DNA from: Clostridium oryzae
GTDB lineage: Bacteria; Bacillota; Clostridia; Clostridiales; Clostridiaceae
Length of the DNA: 64,000 bases
Assembly: GCF_002029235.1 (NCBI RefSeq)
Contig: NZ_MZGV01000005.1
Location: forward strand, 1 to 64,000
Reading direction: 5' to 3'
Of this stretch, positions 36,115 through 44,872 are shown one piece after another. The notes beneath the pieces are model-generated. The model was not told where the DNA came from. It did no database searches and saw only the letters and a program-made list of their open reading frames with translations. How positions within the stretch are numbered: position 1 is the stretch's first letter; every line of letters begins with the position of its first letter. A program made the translations under genes and the position numbers.

Positions 36115-37401
36115 TTGGAACATTATATTGGAATAAAAATTAAACAACTTAGAAAAGAAAAAAATCTGCCACAAAAGTCCCTTTGTTGTGACATACTTGA
36201 TAGAACAGTTCTGAGTAAGATTGAAAACTGCAAAATGTTACCATCTATACCTCAATTGCAATATATTGCTCAAAAATTAAATACTGATATTTCATTCTTC
36301 TTAGATAATAGTTTGGCACATAATCCTAATTGTACAAACCATATGACAAATGAATTTGAATATATACACTCACTTTTTATAAACAATCAATTTCTCGATA
36401 TTATAGAATTATGGGAAAATAGAAGACTAAAACATATAAATATGGACTATTTCTGCTATTATTTAGGAATTTCCTACTTCCGATTGAATTTAATAAACCA
36501 ATCAGTACAATTCTTAAAAAAATTTTTAAACTTTTATTTTAAACTTAGTAATTATGAGAAGGATATAAATGTTGAAAAATACGCAAATTCTATAAATATA
36601 CTAGCAACTATAGAGGTATCAAATAAAAATTTTAAAAAAGCTGTTAACTATCTTTTGCGTAGCAAACTGTACTTAGAAAATTATAATAGAACCAACATTG
36701 AAAGCTATATTAAAACAATTAGCAATATCGGAACAATATATTGTATAAATCAAAATTATGCTGGCTGCATAGAAATTTTAGAAGAGTATTTGCTTAATAA
36801 TAAAGTATCCACACCTATTGAAGCTCTTCCAAATATTCATTTATCTCTTAATGTAGCTTACTGCAGACTTGGACATTATGATAAAGCTATTAATCATATT
36901 AAAAACGCAATTTTTCTATTTAGCTATTGTGATAAAAATTTTGATTCTCTGGAATGCTATCTCAACTATACAAATTGCTTAAGATTTCAGAAAAAGTATG
37001 ATCAGTCATTTAAGATCCTTGATAGCATAAGCAGTGAGGTTAACTACGACAAGAGATTATCTGATATTTTTTCAGTCCAAAAGATGCTTCTATTCTTTAA
37101 CATGAAAAAATATGATACTGTTATAAAGATTTCTTCAAAGATAAAAGAATCTGCATTAAGAACTAGCAGCAAAAACGAATATTACTTCATGTTAGGTTAT
37201 ATAGCCTTTACAAAAGAGAATTTCAATGCTGCTAAAAGATATTTATTAAAATGTGAGAAATATTTATTGGATAAGAAGCTTTATGCTGACCTTGTATTAC
37301 TATATAACGATCTATTTTACATTACTAAGGATAAAAAATATAAAATACAATCAACAAAATATTCAAAAGAAAAATGCTACTATCAAATTTATATCCCTTA
37401 G
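36115..37401 (+). CDS. XRE-TPR regulator of the RRNPP (PlcR/NprR/Rgg) type
   Basis: About 428 residues. An N-terminal XRE helix-turn-helix (IKIKQLRKEKNLPQKSL, LDRTVLSKIENCKMLPSIPQL; residues 5-60) is followed by helical tetratricopeptide-like repeats to the end (for example AVNYLLRSKLYLENY, YDKAINHIKNAIFLF, FNAAKRYLLKCEKYL). The frame is open to 36073, but AGGAGG at 36100-36105 fits the TTG at 36115. It is transcribed divergently from the signal-peptide gene. Known relatives bind an imported peptide in the TPR domain and switch target promoters. Confidence 0.82.
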   Translation: MEHYIGIKIKQLRKEKNLPQKSLCCDILDRTVLSKIENCKMLPSIPQLQYIAQKLNTDISFFLDNSLAHNPNCTNHMTNEFEYIHSLFINNQFLDIIELWENRRLKHINMDYFCYYLGISYFRLNLINQSVQFLKKFLNFYFKLSNYEKDINVEKYANSINILATIEVSNKNFKKAVNYLLRSKLYLENYNRTNIESYIKTISNIGTIYCINQNYAGCIEILEEYLLNNKVSTPIEALPNIHLSLNVAYCRLGHYDKAINHIKNAIFLFSYCDKNFDSLECYLNYTNCLRFQKKYDQSFKILDSISSEVNYDKRLSDIFSVQKMLLFFNMKKYDTVIKISSKIKESALRTSSKNEYYFMLGYIAFTKENFNAAKRYLLKCEKYLLDKKLYADLVLLYNDLFYITKDKKYKIQSTKYSKEKCYYQIYIP

Positions 37402-37463
37402 CCCTTAATACTATAAACGCTGCTAAATAATTAGAGCACAGTAATACCACTTACTATGCTCCG

Positions 37464-37529
37464 ATTACCTCACTTTTTGAAACTCTGTTACAGAAGCTTC
37501 CTGTTACCTATTCACTTTGTAATTTATAA
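37464..37529 (+). pseudogene. Relic of a second C39-like peptidase gene
   Basis: In one frame this reads ITSLFETLLQKLPVTYSL, matching VHYLSEALLQKLPVAILV of the peptidase at 34978-35613 at both protein and DNA level (TGAA-CTCTG-T-CAGAA-CTTCCTGTT). No start, no active-site parts, and a stop soon after. It indicates that the peptidase/signal/regulator set was once duplicated. Confidence 0.5.
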
Positions 37530-37611
37530 ACTTCAAAATATGATGTTAGTATATAAAATAGTTCTCTCTTCTATTTAGATTAAATGCTTCTTTATTGTTA
37601 TTTGTTCTTAT

Positions 37612-40143
37612 TTATTCTTCTTTATTCCTTAATCTCTCCACTAAGCTTTCCTTGCACATATCGTTATAGCATAAAGATGGAAGATAATAAGCAATTAAAA
37701 GCAGGAATGGCATACACAAAATTATTGGCAGAAGCGTAAACTTATAAGTGAAATACCAGGCGCCACTAATTATGGAGGTTACAGCAATATAGGCAATACC
37801 GCTTCCAAAGATAGCCGTAATTAAAAAGGTTGCTGCCACATATACAAAGCTTTCACATCTCACCATGCTTTTCAGCTGCTTTCCTGTCATTCCAACAGCC
37901 TGAAGCATTGCAAATTCTCTTCTTCTATTTAAAATCGAGGTTACTGTAGAGTTAAAGAAATTCAATATACCTATCAGCGCCAGAATAAAACTTAAGGCTC
38001 CTCCAACAACTATAAACATCACTTCAACTTGATGATATTGAGCTGTATAGGTACTCTTAGAAACAAGCTTAAGATTTGCAGCTACATGGTTACAGTAATC
38101 ATTTATTTCCTGCTTTGCTTTATTTAGATATTTATCCTTAACATCAAAATTAATCATAAGGGGTTGTACGCTGCTGTAATTCTTCTTATATTCATTATCA
38201 GCAAGTATTAAATTCGGACCTATATTCGTAAATTCGTGTGCACTTATAGAATCTGGAATATCACCAATAGCCAGCACCTTGTATTTTTTAATATTTCCTC
38301 TTCCATAGTTTATAGTGACTGTATCTCCAATATCGTAGTAATGATATTTTTCATCAGCTGCATAGCCGCTAACTATAACATACTTACCACTTTTGAGCTT
38401 ATTAAAGTCCATTTTCCCTTCATATATATCTAGCTGCTTTGAAGTGTATTTATCTACTCCATATACATAAGTGTCCAGTATTTTTGTGGTTTTAACATAT
38501 TCTAAACACGACTTTTGATTCTTATTTAAATATCTTTCTTTAAAATGGTGTACTATTTTCATAGCATTCCTATAACCCGTTTCGCTTGCTTTTTGATCAC
38601 ACTCTTTTGCGTATACTTTTCCTACATCTCTCAGACCTTTTAAGCCTTCTACTTTTTTTATTACACCTGCAGTAACTCCTTCTAAATTTTTATTAAAATC
38701 TGTTCCCGTAATAGAAGCATCACTTACAGAAAAATCACTTAAAATCAGTCCCGATACGAATTTATTCATATCAAAACCATTCACTAAAGTATATACAGAA
38801 TTCAGCAGTATCAGACTTAAAGAAAGAGAAAGCACAACGGCTATAAACTGCTTCTTGCCTCTTTTTAAATTTGCCACTGCCATAGAAAAAGTATTTATTT
38901 TACCAGTTTTCTTTTTCACTGTTTTTATCCCTTTATTCTGTCCTGTGTAGTTTATAGCCTCTATTGGAGAAACCTTCGAGGCTAGTCTGCCTGGACGAAT
39001 GCAGCTCAGATATATAGTAAGCAGCGTAAATAATAATGCACCAATAAAAATCACTGGATGGAATGTAATTTTTAGTTCTATTAAGCCGTCAGTAAATTGT
39101 CTGAGAAACGGCAGTAAAAGCTTTGATATAAACCATCCCGAAACAAGCCCCAAGGGGATTCCTATTATAGATAAAGTAATCGCCTGATTTCTTACAATTA
39201 TTTTCAACTGTTTTCCTGTGGTACCTATAGTCTTAAGCAGACCATAAAACTGTATGTCCTTTACTACGGATATATAAAAAATATTATAGATAATTAAGTA
39301 CCCTGAAAACACTATTAGCAATCCCATTATTCCTATAAACAGCAAGGACTTTGCATCTACAGCTTCTGAAGTATAAGCCCAATTTGCACCATAGTGCACT
39401 TCACTTGGCTTAAAATTGCATCGCTTCATTAATGCATTAATTTTTCCTTGAATGTTCCAGCTATTAGAAAACCATATATTAGTATCTATCAAGCCAGCAC
39501 AATCACCAATTTCCACTTGATGCAGCGGGTTCGCAGTCACAGTAGCCACCTTGTTACAGTAAGCTTTTGATACCCATACCTCCTGAGCTCCAGCAAGCAC
39601 ATCTCCCTTCCAATAGCCACAGAGGGTAAAAGTATCCTTGATTTTTTTCTTATGTACAGTAAATTCCAGTCTGATTTTTTCACCCAGCTTGTACGGCAAT
39701 CCTAGACTGTCTAGTACTAATGTACTAGTAGCAATATCCTTGTAATACCTAGGCATTCTTCCAGCTGTAGGATAAGAAAACTCCCATTTAGCACTCTGCG
39801 CTTCACTATATCTTATTTCTGTGGGCCGCTTTTTAAGTTTCTGATCTTCAGCTTGTGAAATGAATATGTTATACGAGATTTTCTTAATTCCAGTATCCTT
39901 TGCAGCAATATTATATTGCTTCTGAATAATGTGTTTAAAACCCGCATGAGCGCTTGTTCCAACTTGATGCATTGCCTCGTGCTGTGAAGCTTCCATTATA
40001 CTATCGCCAATGGTCAGTAAACTTGTAAACAAAACACAGGTAAGCATTATAGCCAAAATAACTATAATGTTTCTGCGTCTATTATTTAAGAGAATCCTCT
40101 TTGATATTCGATTTATAACCTCCCTATTTTTTACATTAAGCAC
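37612..40143 (-). CDS. FtsX/MacB-type ABC permease
   Basis: 843 residues with an N-terminal membrane helix, an extracellular domain, three segments near residues 265-390, a further segment near 435, a second extracellular domain and three C-terminal segments. Two FtsX motifs are visible (LKTIGTTGKQLKIIVRNQ and LQAVGMTGKQLKSMVRCE). It overlaps the ATPase gene by eight bases. With the adjacent sensor kinase and response regulator it matches peptide-antibiotic resistance or export modules; here it may protect against the locus's own RiPP. Confidence 0.85.
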   Translation of the reverse strand: MLNVKNREVINRISKRILLNNRRRNIIVILAIMLTCVLFTSLLTIGDSIMEASQHEAMHQVGTSAHAGFKHIIQKQYNIAAKDTGIKKISYNIFISQAEDQKLKKRPTEIRYSEAQSAKWEFSYPTAGRMPRYYKDIATSTLVLDSLGLPYKLGEKIRLEFTVHKKKIKDTFTLCGYWKGDVLAGAQEVWVSKAYCNKVATVTANPLHQVEIGDCAGLIDTNIWFSNSWNIQGKINALMKRCNFKPSEVHYGANWAYTSEAVDAKSLLFIGIMGLLIVFSGYLIIYNIFYISVVKDIQFYGLLKTIGTTGKQLKIIVRNQAITLSIIGIPLGLVSGWFISKLLLPFLRQFTDGLIELKITFHPVIFIGALLFTLLTIYLSCIRPGRLASKVSPIEAINYTGQNKGIKTVKKKTGKINTFSMAVANLKRGKKQFIAVVLSLSLSLILLNSVYTLVNGFDMNKFVSGLILSDFSVSDASITGTDFNKNLEGVTAGVIKKVEGLKGLRDVGKVYAKECDQKASETGYRNAMKIVHHFKERYLNKNQKSCLEYVKTTKILDTYVYGVDKYTSKQLDIYEGKMDFNKLKSGKYVIVSGYAADEKYHYYDIGDTVTINYGRGNIKKYKVLAIGDIPDSISAHEFTNIGPNLILADNEYKKNYSSVQPLMINFDVKDKYLNKAKQEINDYCNHVAANLKLVSKSTYTAQYHQVEVMFIVVGGALSFILALIGILNFFNSTVTSILNRRREFAMLQAVGMTGKQLKSMVRCESFVYVAATFLITAIFGSGIAYIAVTSIISGAWYFTYKFTLLPIILCMPFLLLIAYYLPSLCYNDMCKESLVERLRNKEE

Positions 40144-40816
40144 CTATCTCACCGCCTTTTACCCTTCCATCCTCAATTCTTATGATGCGGTCAGCTAATG
40201 ATGCTATATTTTCATTATGTGTTATCATTGCAATAGTTTGATTAAATTTTTCGCTAGTTACTTTTAATAGACTGAGGACATCACTGCTTGTCCGACTATC
40301 AAGATTACCAGTTGGCTCATCAGCTAAGATAATTGCAGGTTTAGTGGCCAGTGATCTTGCAATAGCAACTCTCTGCTGCTGTCCACCAGATAGCTGGCTT
40401 GGAAGATTCTCTTTTTTGTCTTTAAGGCCTAAGGTTTCAATTATCTCTCCTACATACTCTTCATCCACCTGGTTTCCATCTAACTGTATAGGAAGAACTA
40501 TATTCTCATATACGTTAAGCACAGGTACGAGATTAAAGCTTTGAAATACAAAACCTATTTTCCTTCTTCTGAAGATTGTTAATGCTTCCTCCTTTAAAGA
40601 AAAAATATCCTTATCATCTACTAATACCTTGCCCGATGTAGGATAATCCAATCCCCCAAGCATATGTAACAAAGTTGACTTGCCGCTGCCTGAAGTTCCT
40701 ACAATCGATACAAATTCGCCCTTTTCAACAGACAGACTAACTCCGTCAAGGGCCTTTACCTGCTTCTCACCTGAGCCATAATATTTCTTCAAGTCGATTG
40801 TTTTTAAAATACCCAT
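40136..40816 (-). CDS. ABC transporter ATP-binding protein (LolD/MacB type)
   Basis: About 226 residues: Walker A GTSGSGKST, Q-loop FVFQSFNLVPVL, signature LSGGQQQR, Walker [11 protein letters not shown]. The ATG at 40816 follows GGAGGTAGAA. It powers the FtsX-type permease encoded immediately downstream. A close paralogue is encoded in the RiPP operon at 48376. Confidence 0.9.
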   Translation of the reverse strand: MGILKTIDLKKYYGSGEKQVKALDGVSLSVEKGEFVSIVGTSGSGKSTLLHMLGGLDYPTSGKVLVDDKDIFSLKEEALTIFRRRKIGFVFQSFNLVPVLNVYENIVLPIQLDGNQVDEEYVGEIIETLGLKDKKENLPSQLSGGQQQRVAIARSLATKPAIILADEPTGNLDSRTSSDVLSLLKVTSEKFNQTIAMITHNENIASLADRIIRIEDGRVKGGEIGA

Positions 40817-40956
40817 TTCTACCTCCATAGTTGAAACTTATATTATTTCTTTCAATATACAGATTATAGCAGAGTAATCTTTCGTAAATCTTTCCACAAT
40901 ATAACGGTATTGAAAGAATTATAGGTTCTGTGTGAATAATATAAATAGATTGTCCT

Positions 40957-41802
40957 TCATCTAGGAAGATAGATTGAGAAAGTTGAACCTTTCCCTAATT
41001 TTGATGTTACATTAATATACCCCTGCTGCTGCCTTATTATTTCTCTTGATAGATATAACCCTATGCCGACACCGCTCTGCTGTTGTACACTTTGGCTGCG
41101 ATAGAATCGCTTAAATATCTGTGTTATTTCTTCTTCTTTAATTCCCATCCCTTGATCGATAATATCTATGCATATGTATAGTTCAAATTCCTTTACAGAA
41201 ATAGCAATTTCAGTGTCATCATTAGAATATTTTACTGCATTATCAATTATGTTATATATTGCTTCTTCCGTCCATTTCAAATCACAAGAAGCCTTAACTG
41301 CTCGTTCTCCTATGACATTAATTAAAATATTCTTTTGCTTAGCTTTAGCTTTAAGCTCCGTTACTGCACCGTAAATCATAGGGGCAATCTCTTGCTTTAT
41401 AGGTACTATAGTCATAGTACCGCTTTCAAGTCTCGATATTTTTACTAAGGCATGTATTAGGAAATCGAGTTTTTCAGCCTGCGTAGCAATTTGTTTTATA
41501 AGTGCTTTATTATCTTCATTAACTTCTTTTTCTTGCAATAGCTGCGTATATAACAGGATATTAGAGAGAGGTGTTTTAGTCTGATGTGAAATATCTGAAA
41601 CAATACCTTTAATATTTTCCTTTTCTTTTTCTATATTACTTCTGGACAATTTAGAATTTGTCAGAAACTGCTTCCATTTAACTTCTAACTTAGATAATTC
41701 ACTTTCATTATAATCTGTTTCCTCAAAGGTACCCTTTATAGCATCGTCAACCATATTATTCAGCCTATTATATGTCCTTCTCCATGGTAAAAAAAACTTC
41801 AT
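40957..41802 (-). CDS. Sensor histidine kinase without membrane segments
   Basis: 281 residues. HisKA phospho-acceptor DISHQTKTPLSN near residue 72, N-box EEAIYNIIDNAVKYS, G1 DQGMGIKEEE, G2 GVGIGLYLS. Kinases next to FtsX-type exporters usually start with two membrane helices; here only a short WRR-containing N-terminus precedes the dimerisation helix, so it is cytoplasmic or lost its sensor part. It overlaps the response regulator by four bases (ATGA type). Likely controls the ABC genes downstream. Confidence 0.85.
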   Translation of the reverse strand: MKFFLPWRRTYNRLNNMVDDAIKGTFEETDYNESELSKLEVKWKQFLTNSKLSRSNIEKEKENIKGIVSDISHQTKTPLSNILLYTQLLQEKEVNEDNKALIKQIATQAEKLDFLIHALVKISRLESGTMTIVPIKQEIAPMIYGAVTELKAKAKQKNILINVIGERAVKASCDLKWTEEAIYNIIDNAVKYSNDDTEIAISVKEFELYICIDIIDQGMGIKEEEITQIFKRFYRSQSVQQQSGVGIGLYLSREIIRQQQGYINVTSKLGKGSTFSIYLPR

Positions 41803-42491
41803 TTTATCACCTTGTTATCTTTCCATACATAACCCACACCATATATAGTTTGTATGTATGTAGGCTTTGAAGGATTATCTTCAAGTTTATTTCTAAGCCT
41901 GTTAATTGTAACGGATAAAGCATTCTCGTCCACAAATTCACTGCCATCGCTCCATACCTTGTCTATTAATGTTGCACGAAAAAGTACTTTCTCCTTGTTC
42001 TCAATAAGTATTCTAAGCAGCTTTTGTTCATTCTTACTAAGCTCTATACAATTATTTTTTATAGTAAACTGCATAGAATCAAAATCAAAAGTGAATTCAT
42101 CTACCTCATAGTAATTTCGTTGTTGGTTTCTATCTGTTCTTCTAAAAAGTGTTTCTATTCTTGCTCTAAGGACCATAAGGCTAAAGGGCTTGGTTATGTA
42201 ATCATCAGCTCCCAGCTGCAATCCCATAACTTCGTCCGTTTCCATATCATTAGCTGTAAGTATTAGCACAGGAATATCTGATTTCTGCCTGACTTTCTTT
42301 AAAAAATCATATCCGCTTCCATCTGGCAAGTTAATATCTAAAATAATCAAATCTATACTGTTTTCAAGGACAATTTTCTCTGCTGAAGCCAAATCAAAAC
42401 ATTGCCTAAATTCGTAGTCTGGGTTCTTTAATGCAAGAACAATACCATCGCTTAATGCTCTGTCATCTTCTATAATCAATATTTTTTTCAT
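41799..42491 (-). CDS. OmpR/PhoB-family response regulator
   Basis: 230 residues. Receiver domain with acidic pocket (IIEDD), phospho-aspartate in DLIILDINLPDGSGYD, and LTAND and ADDYITKPF switch residues. The C-terminal winged helix (ELSKNEQKLLRILIENK, VDENALSVTINRLRNKLED, IQTIYGVGYVW) is complete. First gene of the leftward unit regulator, kinase, ATPase, permease. Confidence 0.92.
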   Translation of the reverse strand: MKKILIIEDDRALSDGIVLALKNPDYEFRQCFDLASAEKIVLENSIDLIILDINLPDGSGYDFLKKVRQKSDIPVLILTANDMETDEVMGLQLGADDYITKPFSLMVLRARIETLFRRTDRNQQRNYYEVDEFTFDFDSMQFTIKNNCIELSKNEQKLLRILIENKEKVLFRATLIDKVWSDGSEFVDENALSVTINRLRNKLEDNPSKPTYIQTIYGVGYVWKDNKVIK

Positions 42492-42790
42492 GTTCCTACT
42501 CCTTAATTTTTACCTATATATAGATATTCTAATTCAACTATTAACTTACAGGCAATAAAATATTGTTGAATATTCGAAGTTTCACCAACTTTATATTAAA
42601 TTTCAATATTACCTCTTTATATATTACCAATATAAACAAAAAAGTTCACATATAGTAAAAGCATATCAAGATATTTTTGCATTATTTACAAATATTACCT
42701 TGGACATAAAATGGATACGCTAAGAGAAGCCGCTTTGTACAAAAGATGATGGCGAGATAACTCGCCTGTGTGGTCGGTCTTAAATAATAA
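42492..42790. other. Intergenic region between the response regulator and the RiPP operon end
   Basis: AT-rich, with a small GC island containing the hairpin GGCGAG/CTCGCC (42751-42766) that resembles debris of the palindromic elements elsewhere. The promoter of the two-component unit must lie near 42500-42600. No ORF seen. Confidence 0.4.
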
Positions 42791-42840
42791 AAAAGGATGA
42801 ACAAATTAGCTATTTAGCTTGTTCATCCTCTTTTATTTTT
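42791..42840. terminator. Terminator at the 3' end of the RiPP operon
   Basis: GGATGAACAA/TTGTTCATCC stem with T tracts on both sides, ten bases after the stop of the last precursor gene. Confidence 0.88.
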
Positions 42841-42849
42841 AAATTAATA

Positions 42850-43032
42850 TTAATGTTTCGAGCTAGTAACTGCACTATAATATTTCTTTACAGTGCATCC
42901 TGCCTCCTTTGATTGTGCCTTTAACCATTTCTTATGAGTGCAATCTGTTAAACATCCTGGTGCTATCTGTCCATTTACTTCCAATACCTCAACTTTATCC
43001 ATAATACCTTCTACAATAAATTTTTTTTTCAT
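42850..43032 (-). CDS. RiPP precursor peptide A, three-cysteine type
   Basis: 60 residues. The leader runs MKKKFIVEGIMDKVEVLEVN, then GQIAPG. The core begins at Cys27 (GCLTDCTHKKW), with Cys31 and Cys46 (EAGCTVKKYY), ending TSSKH. The precursor at 49138-49317 shares KFIV, KVE-L-VNGQ-APGC, DCTH, W-KA-S, GC, K-YY-A-TS--H. The conserved Cys spacing C-x3-C-x14-C and the two radical SAM enzymes in the operon suggest thioether cross-links (sactipeptide or ranthipeptide class). The ATG at 43032 is chosen over an upstream frame to 43041. Last gene of the operon. Confidence 0.8.
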   Translation of the reverse strand: MKKKFIVEGIMDKVEVLEVNGQIAPGCLTDCTHKKWLKAQSKEAGCTVKKYYSAVTSSKH

Positions 43033-43111
43033 TAATATCATCCTTCCAATTTATTATTTATAAAAGTAATATAACTTACTTTTTATATTTGGCCTGTACA
43101 TAGTTCGTTAA

Positions 43112-44872
43112 TCATATTAGCATTTCTATATTTTCACCATAGTAAAGGTTATAATAATGACCATTCTTGCATATCAATTCATCATGAGTTCCCTGTTCAA
43201 CTATTCTTCCTCCATCCATGACATATATTATGTCTGCATTTCTTATTGTCGATAATCTATGTGCTATAACTATAGTTGTTCTATTTTTAAGAAATTCAGA
43301 TATATTACCCATTATATTTTGCTGAGATACATTATCTAAAGCTGATGTAGCTTCATCAAATACAATTACCCTTGAATCGCCTAACAGTGCTCTTGCAATA
43401 GATATTTTCTGCTTCTGCCCACCTGAAAGCTTCACTCCATCCTCTCCTATCACAGTATCAAATCCATTAGGGAGACTAGCAATAAAATCATATATTTGAA
43501 CTTTTTTGCAGATGTATTCTACCTCAGCTCTGCTTACATACTTATTCTCCAGAGTAATATTATTTATAATCGTATCATCAAACAATAACAAGTCCTGAGT
43601 GATTATAGCTATATTCTTTCTCAGATTTCTTAGATTGTACTTTTTTAACGAAACCCTATCTATATAAATGCAGCCATTATTAACTTCCCATAATCTGAAT
43701 AGCAATTTTATAATGGTAGATTTGCCACAGCCTGTAGAACCTACTATTGCACTAACTTTCCCTTTTTCAAATTTCATGTTTACATCGTTTATTACATCGC
43801 TGCCATCTCCATAAGAGAAGTCTACATGCTTAAATTCAATATACCCATTAGAATCCTTATTAAATACTTCTCCATCATTATCCTGTTCTATAATCACTGG
43901 TTCATCTATAACTGCAAATATTCTATTTATTGAAACTGCGGACTGTTGAATAGTTGTGTTCGATCTTATTATACGCATAGACGGTCCCATAAACATAGAT
44001 ACATATTGTTCAAATGCTATAAGTTCTCCAAAAGTCATATGTCCTTTAATTATCTTGTAGCCGCCATACCCATATGTAAATACTGTAATTAATGCGCTTA
44101 CAACTTTTACATTTGCAGAATTTCCTGAAATAATCATGTCAAAGTGAATATATTTTTTCAAAATATCTTTTTCTTTTTTTATGTAGTTTCTAAAAAACTT
44201 TGGAATAGACTTAGACATAACTACGAGCATTATGTTGGATATGTATTCCTGAACAAGATTAGATATGACTCCTGAATCATCTCTGAGTTCGTTAGTTTTC
44301 CTCGAAAGAATTTTTGTAAATTTGGATTGAGTAAAACCTAATGCTATTTCTAATGTCATAAGTAGTAGTAATAAATCCCACTGCATTCTTATTAAAAAGA
44401 ACAGTGCTATAACTGCCATAAAGGCATCTGAAACCAGTGAAATTACAAGTTCAATACCCATACTTTCAACAATATATATGTCATTTTCCATAACCTGCAG
44501 CATATTTCCTGATTTAATGTTTGTATAATAGTCACCTGATAACTTTCCAAGATGCTTTAACAACTTTACTTTCAGTTTTACAGTTACTCCGTTTTTTATC
44601 TTGGAGTATATATAGCCTGATCCAACCTCAAAAGCTGCAGATACTATATTTATAAGTGCATAAAGTATTGCTAAAGCTAGTAAGAGCTTTATTTTACCCA
44701 GCTTTATTGCATCATCTAGTATTCTTTGCATTATCTGCGGTGTTGTTAAATCCAATGCAGAAACTATAAGCATTATAACAAATGCAACTATGGATAATTT
44801 TCTATTCTGTTTAAATATCATCAAAAAAAATCTTTTAATATTTTTTCTTGTAGTACTTTTATCACTAATCAT
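43112..44872 (-). CDS. ABC exporter for the modified peptide
   Basis: 586 residues: six membrane segments (about 20-330), then an ATPase domain with Walker A GSTGCGKST, signature LSGGQKQK, Walker B VIVFDEATS and H-loop IAHR. There is no N-terminal C39 peptidase domain, so leader removal must be done by another enzyme, presumably the S8 protease encoded immediately upstream, whose stop overlaps this start by four bases. Predicted to export the RiPP as a homodimer. Confidence 0.88.
   Translation of the reverse strand: MISDKSTTRKNIKRFFLMIFKQNRKLSIVAFVIMLIVSALDLTTPQIMQRILDDAIKLGKIKLLLALAILYALINIVSAAFEVGSGYIYSKIKNGVTVKLKVKLLKHLGKLSGDYYTNIKSGNMLQVMENDIYIVESMGIELVISLVSDAFMAVIALFFLIRMQWDLLLLLMTLEIALGFTQSKFTKILSRKTNELRDDSGVISNLVQEYISNIMLVVMSKSIPKFFRNYIKKEKDILKKYIHFDMIISGNSANVKVVSALITVFTYGYGGYKIIKGHMTFGELIAFEQYVSMFMGPSMRIIRSNTTIQQSAVSINRIFAVIDEPVIIEQDNDGEVFNKDSNGYIEFKHVDFSYGDGSDVINDVNMKFEKGKVSAIVGSTGCGKSTIIKLLFRLWEVNNGCIYIDRVSLKKYNLRNLRKNIAIITQDLLLFDDTIINNITLENKYVSRAEVEYICKKVQIYDFIASLPNGFDTVIGEDGVKLSGGQKQKISIARALLGDSRVIVFDEATSALDNVSQQNIMGNISEFLKNRTTIVIAHRLSTIRNADIIYVMDGGRIVEQGTHDELICKNGHYYNLYYGENIEMLI

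Noticed and set aside
43112-44872. Peptidase-containing (C39) bacteriocin exporter
   Set aside because: The protein begins directly with the first membrane helix; no N-terminal cysteine/histidine peptidase motifs.
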